From Rhodanobacter sp. Root480 (lineage in GTDB: Bacteria; Pseudomonadota; Gammaproteobacteria; Xanthomonadales; Rhodanobacteraceae), in the NCBI RefSeq assembly GCF_001426645.1, contig NZ_LMEX01000002.1:516322-580321 (forward strand): DNA of 64,000 nt. Direction: 5' to 3'. Positions within the stretch are counted from its first letter, which is position 1, and every line of letters starts with the position of its first letter. Below the pieces are notes generated by a model. It was not told the origin of the DNA. It made no database searches and saw nothing but the letters and a program-made list of their open reading frames with translations. Position numbers and translations under genes: made by a program. This document shows positions 27,689 through 35,702 of the stretch, one piece after another.

Positions 27689-27862
27689 TCGCGGGCACCG
27701 CGCTCGGCCAGACCCGTGCCGTGTTCAGCCCGCGTAACCGCCGCCCACGACGACCACCTTCGCTTCGTGCCGACCCTGCAACGTGGCGTACAGCGCATGG
27801 GCATGGGCATGGAGCACGGCGGTGTCGCGGTAATAGGAGGGTGGTGGCAAACCTCGGGTCAT
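27689..27862 (-). pseudogene. 5' remnant of an FAD-dependent oxidoreductase (PuuB/DadA type)
   Basis: Minus-strand ATG 27862 opens a 45-codon frame that starts MTRGLPPPSYYRDTA and ends KVVVVGGGYAG-stop (stop 27725-27727). SYY near the start followed about 28 residues later by VVVGGGYAG is how gamma-glutamylputrescine-oxidase-like FAD enzymes begin. After the stop, the expected continuation appears in other frames: GLNTA in one and then GLAERGARD in the third. Two frame changes are therefore needed, and the remaining roughly 370 residues of the enzyme are absent. It is a degraded fragment between the phosphatase gene and a repeat cluster. Confidence 0.65.
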
Positions 27863-27971
27863 GTGGCGTACCCGACAACCGGTGCGCGCAAGGCGACGAG
27901 TGCCGGAAGGCTGGTTTGCCGCACGAGCCTCAGTTCATCGCTGCACTTGAATGCGTACGTGTCAGAACTTG

Positions 27972-28000
27972 TGAAGAAGACCACTTCCAGTGGTCTTCTT
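27972..28000. repeat. Perfect hairpin within a composite repeat
   Basis: GAAGAAGACCACT, a 3-nt loop and AGTGGTCTTCTTC form a perfect 13-bp stem. It lies at the head of a repeat cluster that continues to 28134. The copy near 33.15 kb also begins with a hairpin, of different sequence. Confidence 0.8.
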
Positions 28001-28017
28001 CCATCTCGCGTTCGGTA

Positions 28018-28134
28018 CGTGCCCGGCCATCGGGCAACCGCTCCCTGCGTTGCCCCAACTCGGGCATCCTTGCCCTCGCCATGCCCTCTATGGCCGGGCT
28101 GAGAGATTGGAAAATCACAACCGCTCAGCCCGGC
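28018..28134. repeat. Composite intergenic repeat ending in a stop-codon hairpin
   Basis: The left part (about 28022-28090) carries CCGGCCATCGGGCAACCGCT, TGCGTTGCC and CTCGGGCATCC, also present near 33176-33225. The right part (28089-28134) is the module GGCCGGGCTGAGAGATTG... CAACCGCTCAGCCCGGC, homologous to 21434-21479, and its TGA is the stop codon of the kinase gene that ends at 28125. No gene is supported in 27863-28124. Confidence 0.75.
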
Positions 28135-29480
28135 TTTCTGCTGGCGTCCCAGGTGAAGCAGACCTGCAAGCCGCCCAGTGCGGAGCGGGACATGCCGATG
28201 GCGCCGCCGGTGGCCTCGGCCAATTCGCGCGCGATCGCCAACCCCAGGCCACTGCCGCCCTGCGCCTCGTCCAGCCGGCCACCGCGTGCCAGCGCCGCCT
28301 TGGCCTGATCGGTGTCGATGCCGGGACCATCGTCCTCGATCGCCACGCGCGTCCACCCCGGCCCGGCCTCCGCTTGTATCCGCACTTGCCGACGCGCATA
28401 GCGCACGGCGTTTTCCAGCACTGCGCCCAGAATTTCCGACAGGTCATCGGGCAGCACCGCCAGCTGCAGGTTGGCGGGGATGTCCAGAGTGAACGCCAGT
28501 TCGCCGCCGCGATCGGTCTGCTCCAGCACCGTCACCAGCCGCTCCACCGTGGCGCGCACGGCCGCATTGCCACCGGGTTGGCGACGGATCGCGGCGATGC
28601 GTGCCCGTGCCAGTTCCGCCTCGACGGTGCGCTGGATGGCGGCGATGGCGCGATCCAGCCCATCGGCGGCCTTGTCGGCACCGGCGTCACGAGCGCGACG
28701 ACTTTGCGCGGCCATGGCGGCCAGCGGTGTTTTCAAACTGTGCGCCAGATCCGCCGCGCGCTGGCGCGCCACCGCCAGGTCGCGCTCGCGCGTATCGGCC
28801 AGCGCGTTGATGGAATCGATCAGCGGTTGCACCTCGCGCAGGCGCGCTTCGGGCAGGCGCGCGCTGGCGCTGTCGCGCAACGCGGCCAACTCGCTGCGCA
28901 CGCGGCCCAACGGGCGCAGACCCAACCGCACCTGCAACCACGCCGCGCCGGACAGCACCACCCACAGCACCGCCAGAAACGCTGCCAGTTCGCGGCCGAA
29001 TTCCGCGCGCGCCGACGCGAGCGGGGCGCTGTCCTGCGCCAGTTGCAACAGCGCTGGCGCATCGTGGTCCGCCAGCGCCACGCGCCGTTCCAGCAGCGAT
29101 ACCGGTTTGCCGTAAGGCCCGTTTGCGTGACGCAGGCGCCAACCATCCAGCGGCGCGTCGGTGGGTGGCGGCAGGTCGCCATCCCACAGCGAGCGCGAGC
29201 GCAGCGTGCCAGCGGCGGTGGTCACCTGCCAGTAATAACCGCCGGCCGGCGTTTCCAGCCGCGAATCCACCGGCGGGCGCTCGATCCGCGGCGCCTCGCC
29301 GGGCGCCATCACCAGCCCGGCCACCAGGCGCAGGCCATCGCGCGTCATCTCCGCCTGCAGTCGACGCTCCAGGTGATGTTCGAACAGCACGGTCATGAAC
29401 AGCCACGCCAGCACCAGCGCCAGCAGGATCGCCGCCATGGCACCGCCGAGCAGGCGCCAATGCAGCGAGCGGGCGATCAT
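28125..29480 (-). CDS. PhoQ-like sensor histidine kinase
   Basis: A membrane kinase of 451 residues with TM helices at about 12-35 and 165-185 and a periplasmic domain of about 130 residues between them. The phospho-acceptor motif reads AADLAHSLKTPLAAMAAQ; HSLKTPLA is the PhoQ form of the H-box. The HATPase domain has AVLENAVRYARRQV, IEDDGPGID and GSGLGLAIARELAEATGG. Its start overlaps the regulator gene by 4 bp. The stop codon lies in a repeat hairpin. The signal may be a divalent cation or cationic peptide, as for PhoQ, but the periplasmic domain is not obviously acidic enough to say so firmly. Confidence 0.87.
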   Translation of the reverse strand: MIARSLHWRLLGGAMAAILLALVLAWLFMTVLFEHHLERRLQAEMTRDGLRLVAGLVMAPGEAPRIERPPVDSRLETPAGGYYWQVTTAAGTLRSRSLWDGDLPPPTDAPLDGWRLRHANGPYGKPVSLLERRVALADHDAPALLQLAQDSAPLASARAEFGRELAAFLAVLWVVLSGAAWLQVRLGLRPLGRVRSELAALRDSASARLPEARLREVQPLIDSINALADTRERDLAVARQRAADLAHSLKTPLAAMAAQSRRARDAGADKAADGLDRAIAAIQRTVEAELARARIAAIRRQPGGNAAVRATVERLVTVLEQTDRGGELAFTLDIPANLQLAVLPDDLSEILGAVLENAVRYARRQVRIQAEAGPGWTRVAIEDDGPGIDTDQAKAALARGGRLDEAQGGSGLGLAIARELAEATGGAIGMSRSALGGLQVCFTWDASRKPG

Positions 29481-30139
29481 GCGCTGGGCTCCAGCAAATA
29501 GCCGAAGCCGCGGCGGGTGACGATGATGCCGGCGCCGAACTTGCGCCGCAGTCGCGCCACGATCGCCTCGATGGCGTTGGTGTCGCCATCCTCGGCCGCG
29601 CCGTAGAGATGCTCGGCCAACTCGCCGGCGGAAACCGCGCGGCCACTCTGGTGCGACAGGTAATCCAGCAGCCGAAATTCCAGCGGCGACAGCCGCGCCG
29701 GCGCGCCGTTGAACACCGCGCTCATGCGCATGGTGTCCAGCCGCAGGCCACCGATCGCCACCACGCTGGACACGCGCCCCGCGCCGCGGCGCACCAGCGC
29801 GCGCACCCGCGCCACCAGTTCGCCCATCTCGAACGGCTTGGCCATGTAATCATCGGCGCCCGCTTCGATGCCTTCCACCTTCTCGGTCCAGTCGCCGCGC
29901 GCGGACACAATGATCACCGGAAACGCGCGCCCGGCCGCGCGCCAGCGGCGCAACACCGAGAGGCCATCCAGTCGCGGCAGGCCCAGATCCAGCACGGCCG
30001 CGTCGTAATCCTCCACGTCGCCGCGATACCAGGCATCGTCGCCGTCACCGGCGCGGTCGACGACGAAGCCGGCGGCCTCCAGCGCGCGCGCCAGATCGGC
30101 CTGGATGTCCGGATCGTCCTCGACGACGAGACAGCGCAT
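29477..30139 (-). CDS. PhoP-like OmpR-family response regulator
   Basis: A 220-residue regulator. The receiver (about 1-115) has MRCLVVEDDPD, phospho-Asp in AAVLDLGLPRLDG, and GIEAGADDYMAKPFEMGELV. The winged-helix DNA-binding domain follows (SPLEFRLLDYLSHQSGRAVS, NAIEAIVARLRRKFGAG, TRRGFGYLLE). DLGLPRLDGLSVLRRWR and the KVEGIEAGADDY stretch are close to PhoP. ATG 30139 overlaps the last base of the PepSY gene stop. Its likely binding site is the GCTGACA repeat upstream of the operon (30510-30550). Confidence 0.9.
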   Translation of the reverse strand: MRCLVVEDDPDIQADLARALEAAGFVVDRAGDGDDAWYRGDVEDYDAAVLDLGLPRLDGLSVLRRWRAAGRAFPVIIVSARGDWTEKVEGIEAGADDYMAKPFEMGELVARVRALVRRGAGRVSSVVAIGGLRLDTMRMSAVFNGAPARLSPLEFRLLDYLSHQSGRAVSAGELAEHLYGAAEDGDTNAIEAIVARLRRKFGAGIIVTRRGFGYLLEPSA

Positions 30140-30486
30140 CAGTCGTCCTCGACCTTGCGCACCTCGCCGCTGCGCGCGTTGAGTTTCACCTCGCGCACGC
30201 GACCCTGCGCGGTGAGCACTTTTACCTCGTACTCCCAACCGTGGTGCTTGCCGTGTTCCAGCTCCACCTCCACCACGTCGCCGGGCACGCGCTGCTGCAC
30301 GATGGCGAGGATGCGGCTGAGCGGCAATATCTCACCCCGCTGCAGCAGCGCGCGTGCCTCGATGTGGTCATCGTGGTCGTGGCTGCCGGCCAGCGCGCGC
30401 TGGGACAGGCCCAGCGCGGACGCGCCCAGCAACAACGCGGCGAGCGAAAAGGGAATGGCGATGCGGCGGATCAGAGGGATATTCAT
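30139..30486 (-). CDS. Exported PepSY-domain protein
   Basis: A small periplasmic protein of 115 residues. The signal peptide (about 1-30) ends RALAGS. A His/Asp-rich stretch SHDHDDHIEAR comes next and may bind a metal. A single PepSY domain follows (SRILAIVQQRVPGDVVEVEL, YEVKVLTAQGRVREVKLNAR, SGEVRKVEDD). ATG 30486 was chosen because the preceding in-frame sequence runs through the divergent promoter. It is the first gene of the PepSY-regulator-kinase operon. PepSY proteins next to PhoPQ-type systems are common and are thought to modulate or report the signal; the exact role is unknown. Confidence 0.85.
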   Translation of the reverse strand: MNIPLIRRIAIPFSLAALLLGASALGLSQRALAGSHDHDDHIEARALLQRGEILPLSRILAIVQQRVPGDVVEVELEHGKHHGWEYEVKVLTAQGRVREVKLNARSGEVRKVEDD

Positions 30487-30509
30487 GGGGTCGATCCTGC
30501 GGCAACCGC

Positions 30510-30550
30510 GCTGACAACAAGCTGACATCGGGCGTGGCGTGGATGTCAGC
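30510..30550. promoter_or_regulatory. Putative PhoP-type response-regulator box
   Basis: GCTGACA at 30510-30516 and again at 30521-30527 gives a direct repeat with an 11-bp period, the geometry of OmpR/PhoP-family tandem sites. An inverted copy TGTCAGC lies at 30544-30550. The site sits between the PepSY-regulator-kinase operon and a divergent TonB receptor, so it could control both. Confidence 0.6.
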
Positions 30551-30595
30551 AACGCCGGCACAGACTGCGGGGAACTCCTGCGGAATCCAGTCTCC

Positions 30596-32653
30596 ATGTC
30601 CATCGCTTCGCGTGCAAGCTGGCTCGTCCTGGCAACTATTGCCGAGCTGTCGATCACTCCCCGCACGGCACAGGCGCAACAACCGCCGGCCGCACGCGGC
30701 GGCGACGTCAGCCTTTACCTGCCCGCCGATTTCGCCGACAACGCCCCGGCCAACGCGTGGGACATGCTCTCGCGCCTGCCCGGCTTCGTCACCGTGGATG
30801 CCGACGAAGACGTGCGCGGCTATGCCGGCGCCCGCGGCAACGTGCTGATAGACGGCGCGCGCCCCACCAGCAAACACGAGGACGCCAAGACGCTGCTCAA
30901 GCGCATCCCGGCCAGCGCAGTGGCGCGCATCGAACTGATCCGCGGCGGCGTGCCCGGCATAGACATGTCCGGCTACGCGCTGCTGGCCAACGTCGTGCGT
31001 CGGCACGACGCCACCAGCCAGTCCGCCATCGAAGCCGGCATGGTGGCCGCCACCGACGGCTGGATGGCGCCGAAGGGCCAGTGGGAATACGGCCGCCGCT
31101 GGGACGGCCACACGCTGGATCTGGCCTTGAAGCTCGATCCCGAACTGGACGACGACAGCGGCCGCGGCCACATCGATACCTTCTCGCCGGACGGCACGCG
31201 GCAGCAGCGCGAGCGGCTGGACACCCGCACCATCAAGAACAAGGCCGAAGCCAGCGCCAACTGGCGCCAGCCGCTGGCCGGCGGCCAACTCACCCTCACC
31301 GGCGCCGCCCGCGGCGAACGCGCGCGCACCGACACCCGCATCGACGCGCTGGCGCCCGCCGAGGGCAGCGAGCGCGTGCACGAGAACGAGGACACCAACG
31401 AAGCCGAAGCCGGTGCCCGCTACGTGCGCCAGTTTGGCGAGCGCACCCGGCTGGAATTGATGGCCACCCGCCACCAGGCCTGGCTGGACGATCGCGAGCG
31501 CGCGCACGAAGACGGCGACGACGAAACCTTCGACGAGAACACCCGCACCGCCGAAAGCATCGGCCGCATCAACCTCACCCACGCCTGGTCCGATGCGCTC
31601 ACCTTCAACGGCTCGTTCGAAGGCGCGCGCAACACCCTGCGCAGCACCACCCACTTGCAGCAGGACGGCGTCGACGTCGCCCTGCCCGGCTCCGACGTGC
31701 ACATCGAGGAGCGCCGCAGCGAAGCCGCCGCCGGCGCCACCTGGAAGCCCGCGCCCGGCTGGATGCTCGACGCCGACCTGCGGCTGGAGCAATCCACCAT
31801 CGCGCAAACCGGCGACTCGCCGCGCCAGCGCCACTTCAGTTACCCCAAACCGCGCCTGTCCGTGCAATGGGACGTCGACCCCAACGACCAACTGCGGCTG
31901 GCACTCTCGCGCGAAGTCGGCCAGCTCGACTTCGAGGACTTCGTCGCCTCCGCCTCGCTGGAAACCGGCCGCATCAGCGCCGGCAACGCCGAACTCAAAC
32001 CCGACCGAACTTTGCGCAGCGTCCTCACCTGGGAACACCAGCTCTGGCACGACGCCGCCTTCACCGCGAGCTGGACCCACGAGCGCATCAGCGACGTGGT
32101 CGACCGCGTACTGGTGATCACCGACGACGACATCTTCGACGCCCCCGGCAACATCGGCGACGGCCGCCGCGACACCCTGGCGCTGGACGTCTCGTTGCCG
32201 CTCGACGGGATCGGCTTCCACGGCGGCCGCCTCACCTCCTCCATGCAATGGCGCCGCAGTCGCGTCACCGACCCCACCACCGGCCTCGGCCGCTCCATCT
32301 CCGAAGAAAAGCCCGTCGAAGGCAGCATCGAACTCACCCAGGACCTCCCCACCTCGCGCACCCACTGGGGCATCCAGATCGAACACATCGCCGAACGCAA
32401 AACCGAATACCGCTACGACGAGATCAAACGGGAGTCGGAAGGTATGGGCTGGACGTTGTTCGTCGAGCAGGAAGTGGGGGCGCATTGGCGCGTGCGGGCT
32501 GAGGCGACTGACCTATTCGGGCGCGGGTTTGACGAGACGCGGGAGAAGTACGACGGGCCGCGTTCGACCGAGCCGCTGGAAGAGATTGAGCGGCGTCGGC
32601 GGCGGTCGCCGGGGTTTGTGAGTTTGACGTTTCGGCGGAGTGTGGGAGGTTAG
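30596..32653 (+). CDS. TonB-dependent receptor, divergent from the PhoPQ-like operon
   Basis: A 685-residue outer-membrane receptor with a signal peptide (ending AQAQQ at about residue 28). A short plug domain has NAWDMLSRLPGFVTVDADED, GNVLIDGARPTSKHEDAKTL and AVARIELIRGGVPGIDMSGY, and a barrel rich in Asp/Glu/Arg follows. The C-terminus ends SLTFRRSVGG, without the usual terminal Phe, so the last strand may be slightly altered. The 3' end abuts a truncated foreign-looking gene. The substrate is unknown. The shared upstream response-regulator box suggests it responds to the same signal as the PhoPQ-like system, possibly a metal or siderophore. Confidence 0.85.
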   Translation: MSIASRASWLVLATIAELSITPRTAQAQQPPAARGGDVSLYLPADFADNAPANAWDMLSRLPGFVTVDADEDVRGYAGARGNVLIDGARPTSKHEDAKTLLKRIPASAVARIELIRGGVPGIDMSGYALLANVVRRHDATSQSAIEAGMVAATDGWMAPKGQWEYGRRWDGHTLDLALKLDPELDDDSGRGHIDTFSPDGTRQQRERLDTRTIKNKAEASANWRQPLAGGQLTLTGAARGERARTDTRIDALAPAEGSERVHENEDTNEAEAGARYVRQFGERTRLELMATRHQAWLDDRERAHEDGDDETFDENTRTAESIGRINLTHAWSDALTFNGSFEGARNTLRSTTHLQQDGVDVALPGSDVHIEERRSEAAAGATWKPAPGWMLDADLRLEQSTIAQTGDSPRQRHFSYPKPRLSVQWDVDPNDQLRLALSREVGQLDFEDFVASASLETGRISAGNAELKPDRTLRSVLTWEHQLWHDAAFTASWTHERISDVVDRVLVITDDDIFDAPGNIGDGRRDTLALDVSLPLDGIGFHGGRLTSSMQWRRSRVTDPTTGLGRSISEEKPVEGSIELTQDLPTSRTHWGIQIEHIAERKTEYRYDEIKRESEGMGWTLFVEQEVGAHWRVRAEATDLFGRGFDETREKYDGPRSTEPLEEIERRRRRSPGFVSLTFRRSVGG

Positions 32654-32670
32654 GGGCGGTCGTTTGCTAC

Positions 32671-33279
32671 GTGGCGGCTTGCGTATGGCTGCTGTCAGCG
32701 CCTGATTGGTGGCAATGGTCAAACCTGAAGAACACGCTGCTTTGGACAGGCAGCTTTGCGCTGGTCGCGGCGTTCAAGTACGAGAAGGTCGAATCCGGAA
32801 CGTCGTATTTCCGCGCAACCGTCCTTGAGGCAATCAGCATCACTGCTTTCCTTTCCTTCGTTTCATCTAGCTATACCTTTGGCCTGATTGCCGAGGCGAT
32901 CGTTTTTAGCCTAATCGTGCTGGGCATAACCAGCGCCATCGCCGAACGCGCCGGAAAGCTGAAATACGTCCACAACATGGCAACCGGGTTGTTAATTCTG
33001 CTTTCGCTTCTGATACTTGGCAATTCCATCTATTACATCGTCATTGACTTTAGCGATTTCGCCACATCCCACACGGCCAGGGACTTCACCCTGCCAGTGC
33101 TGCTCACAATCATGTTTCTGCCATTCCTCGGCCGGGCTTTTCGACAGGACTCCTGTCCTGACGAAAAGAAGCCGACATCGGGCAACCGCTCCTGCGTTGC
33201 CTCAACTCGGGCATCCATGCCCTCGCCGTGTCGACTCCCCTGCGGGCCTGTCGACCACGACTCACCGCCTCACAAGTGA
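32671..33279 (+). pseudogene. Truncated membrane-protein gene with repeat-derived tail
   Basis: From GTG 32671 the frame reads through four or five hydrophobic helices (TLLWTGSFALVAAFKYEKV, ISITAFLSFVSSSYTFGLIA, AIVFSLIVLGITSAIAE, LLILLSLLILGNSIYYIVID, LLTIMFLPFLGRAF). The frame is open upstream into the receptor gene, and the start looks like the middle of a larger protein, so the N-terminus is probably missing. After GRAF the frame runs into a repeat and encodes a non-hydrophobic tail (PDEKKPTSGNRSCVA) until the stop. Base composition is clearly more AT-rich than in the neighbours. I do not recognise a named family. It is most likely a transferred and truncated gene. Confidence 0.55.
33145..33232. 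repeat. Hairpin plus composite repeat copy
   Basis: A hairpin built from CTTTTCGACAGGAC / GTCCTGACGAAAAG (about 33137-33169) is followed by CATCGGGCAACCGCTCC, TGCGTTGCC and CTCGGGCATCC, matching 28022-28080. It forms the 3' end of the truncated membrane-protein frame. Confidence 0.65.
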
Positions 33280-33421
33280 GTGGAGGATCAAGGGCAGCAG
33301 CAACGGCAACCTACGGGGCGAAATGGGACAGAGGCTGAGGTTTCCCCGCGAACCTTCCTGTCCGATCACCTCGCCGCGGTACACGTCCAGTGCGGCGGCA
33401 GAGCGGGCGTAACTCTTCGCC
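33280..33421. other. Short non-coding gap
   Basis: This stretch separates the truncated gene from the phoD-like stop codon. A minus-strand open frame crosses it but has no recognisable domain and overlaps the phosphatase gene; I do not call it. No terminator with a T-run is visible. Confidence 0.5.
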
Positions 33422-34885
33422 TCAGCCTGATGCCTTGCCCGTAAAGGGCCGATCAGGCCAGCCTTCCGGCATGTCGGTGCCGTAGTAGCCACCGCCGCGC
33501 TTGAAGCGCTCCAGCCGCTTCAGTTCCTCCGGGTCGGATTTACTGTCCCAACTGCGCACGCCGTTGCGCAGGTCGTCCGGGGTCAGCACCAGCGGCTCCC
33601 ACACCGGCTCGCCCAGCACGTCGTGCAGGGTGTACGTCATGCTGGGCTTGCCGCCAGTCATGCGGAAATGCATCAAGCCCACGTTGACGCTGCGCGTCCA
33701 GGTGTCGCGCACGCGCACCTCCGGCATCTGCCGCGTGTTCTTGTTTGCCGGCATCTGCGCCAGCGGCGATGAGCACATGTCGTAGATGTCGTAGCCACCC
33801 GCGGCAGAGCGCGGGATGCAGTTGAGCTCGCCCATGTGCGAGTCGCCGGAGATGCAGAACACGCCGCCGATGTCGTGGTCGCGGATGTGGTCGAAGATCT
33901 CGTTGCGCTCGGTCATGTAGGTGGCCCAGGAATCGCCACCCTTCTCGTTCTCCGCCGACGACCAGCCGCCACCGGATACCAGCACCTTGAACGGCGCGGT
34001 GCTGGCACTAAGCGCGCCCTTCAGCCAGCGTTTCTGACGCGCCCCGAGCATGCTTTTGGCGGCATTGTCCGGCTTGGTGATCGGGTCGCGGTTGTAGCGA
34101 CCATCGAGGAAGAAAAAATCCACGCCGCCATGGGAATGCCTGAAATACACGCCGGGCGAATCGGGCTCGCCATAGGACGGGTTGGCCCAGAAATTCTTGA
34201 ATACCTTCAGCGCCTCCTGCTTGCGCGGATGCCTGCCATCGGCATCGTTGTAGCCGAAATCGTGGTCGTCCCAGATCGCCAGTTGCGGCGTGCTGCGCAA
34301 TAGCGGCGTCAGCCGTTCGACCACGCGGCCACGGCTGTACAGATCGGTCAGCACCGCCGGATCGTCGCTGTCACCGTAGATATTGTCGCCCAACCAGAAG
34401 AACAGATCCGGCTCCAGCCCACGCACGGCATTCCAGATCGGCTGATCGGCGTCGTACTGGATGCGGCAGCACGAGCCGAAGGCCACGCGAAAATCCGCCG
34501 GTCCGGCCGGCGCGGTGCGCGTCTTGCTGTTGAACCACTGGTAGCGGTCCTGCTGGCCGTCGTATTTCAGCCGATACCAGTAGGGCGTATCGGGTTTCAG
34601 CCCTTGCGCGCGCAGCACCACGCAGCAATCGTCCTCGGCGCTGGCGCGGATCGTGGGGCCGTCGATGACGGTGCTGAAATTGCGGTCGGTGGAATATTCC
34701 AGCTTGACGTCGAACGCACCGCTGGCGCGCACCCATACGTTGAAATGGTCCGGCCCGGAGGCGCCGACCATCGGACCGTTCAGCGCACGCGGATAACCCA
34801 TCGCGCGGCCGATCGCGCGCGGCACCAGGGCAAACAGGCCGGCAAGCACGGAGCCGGCAAGAAAGGCGCGCCGGTTCGGATTCAA
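33422..34885 (-). CDS. phoD: PhoD-type alkaline phosphatase/phosphodiesterase, Tat-exported
   Basis: A calcium/iron-dependent phosphatase of the PhoD-like metallophosphatase superfamily, 487 residues. The N-terminus NPNRRAFLAGSVLAG is a twin-arginine signal. An N-terminal fibronectin-like domain (about 45-145) precedes the catalytic domain with FRVAFGSCCR, FFWLGDNIYGDSDDP, AIWDDHDFGYND and FCISGDSHMGELN, which hold the metal ligands. I chose TTG 34885 because no ATG or GTG precedes the signal in frame; it overlaps the IMPase stop in a TTGA junction. This makes it translationally coupled to the inositol monophosphatase and antiporter. PhoD enzymes accept phosphomonoesters and phosphodiesters, so an inositol-containing ester is a reasonable guess. 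Confidence 0.87.
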   Translation of the reverse strand: MNPNRRAFLAGSVLAGLFALVPRAIGRAMGYPRALNGPMVGASGPDHFNVWVRASGAFDVKLEYSTDRNFSTVIDGPTIRASAEDDCCVVLRAQGLKPDTPYWYRLKYDGQQDRYQWFNSKTRTAPAGPADFRVAFGSCCRIQYDADQPIWNAVRGLEPDLFFWLGDNIYGDSDDPAVLTDLYSRGRVVERLTPLLRSTPQLAIWDDHDFGYNDADGRHPRKQEALKVFKNFWANPSYGEPDSPGVYFRHSHGGVDFFFLDGRYNRDPITKPDNAAKSMLGARQKRWLKGALSASTAPFKVLVSGGGWSSAENEKGGDSWATYMTERNEIFDHIRDHDIGGVFCISGDSHMGELNCIPRSAAGGYDIYDMCSSPLAQMPANKNTRQMPEVRVRDTWTRSVNVGLMHFRMTGGKPSMTYTLHDVLGEPVWEPLVLTPDDLRNGVRSWDSKSDPEELKRLERFKRGGGYYGTDMPEGWPDRPFTGKASG

Positions 34886-35697
34886 TGCGCTGACTCCATG
34901 GTGAGTGCACGGTTCAACTGCTGGATCAAAGCCTCCTGAATCACACCGTTGGAAACGCACACATTGCCGCCATGGATATCCACCGGCGCGCCGGTGACCG
35001 AACTGGCCACGCCGCCGGCTTCGCGCACCAGGATGATTCCCGGCGCCATATCCCACGCGTTGAGCGCGCGCTCCCAATACGCGTCCCAGCGGCCAGCGGC
35101 AACGTACGCCATGTCGACCGAGCAGGCGCCGGTGCGGCGGATGCCGGCGACTTCACCGGACAACAGCGCCATCTCGCGGGCGAATACCGGGTGGTCCGGC
35201 TTGCCCGCAAACGGGATGCCGCAGCCGAGCACACTGTCCACCAGCCGGTGGCGGGTGGACACGTGGATGCGTTGCCCGTTCAACCAGGCGCCCTCGCCTT
35301 TCTCGGCCACGTACATCTCGTTCAGCACGGGCAGCCAGGTGACGCCGGCCACCACTTCGCCCTCGCGGGCCAACGCGACGTTGACGCCCCACAGCGGTGT
35401 GCCGAACAGGAAATTGGTAGTGCCATCGAGCGGGTCGACAATCCACGTCTGCGCGTCGTCGGTGCCGCCAGTAGCACCGCCCTCCTCGCCCAGAAAACCG
35501 TACGTGGGCCGCGCCTTGCCCAGAATCGCGCGGGTGGCGCGTTCGGCCTCTTCGTCGGCAATCGAGACCAGGTCGGCGGGGCCGCTCTTGGTGCGCACAC
35601 CGAGCGAGGCGAGCTGGCTGAAGTGACGCATCAGGCCATCGCCGGCGGCCTGCGCCGCGTCGATCATCGCTTTCAAATCATCGGAAACATGCAGCAT
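34882..35697 (-). CDS. Inositol monophosphatase family protein
   Basis: Mg-dependent phosphatase of 271 residues, expected to hydrolyse inositol-1-phosphate or related sugar phosphates in the cytoplasm. The metal-binding motifs are all present: GEEGG (about 67-71), IVDPLDGTTNFLFG (about 85-98) and WDMAPGIILVREAGG near the C-terminus. Proteins of this family also include SuhB, histidinol-phosphatase and CysQ. Its location between an OPA-family antiporter (5 bp upstream) and a PhoD phosphatase (overlapping) within the inositol gene region favours an inositol phosphate substrate. A run-on frame makes it look fused to the transporter, but it has its own ATG at 35697. Confidence 0.9.
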   Translation of the reverse strand: MLHVSDDLKAMIDAAQAAGDGLMRHFSQLASLGVRTKSGPADLVSIADEEAERATRAILGKARPTYGFLGEEGGATGGTDDAQTWIVDPLDGTTNFLFGTPLWGVNVALAREGEVVAGVTWLPVLNEMYVAEKGEGAWLNGQRIHVSTRHRLVDSVLGCGIPFAGKPDHPVFAREMALLSGEVAGIRRTGACSVDMAYVAAGRWDAYWERALNAWDMAPGIILVREAGGVASSVTGAPVDIHGGNVCVSNGVIQEALIQQLNRALTMESAH

Positions 35698-35702
35698 CGG
35701 AA

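Noticed and set aside
27725-27862. Treating the 45-codon frame as a real small protein.
   Set aside because: It stops right after a dinucleotide-binding loop that needs hundreds of further residues, and the continuation is visible in other frames.
33262-33492. A 76-codon minus-strand frame upstream of the phosphatase stop.
   Set aside because: It overlaps the PhoD C-terminal coding region and has no recognisable domain; evidence is too weak to call a gene.
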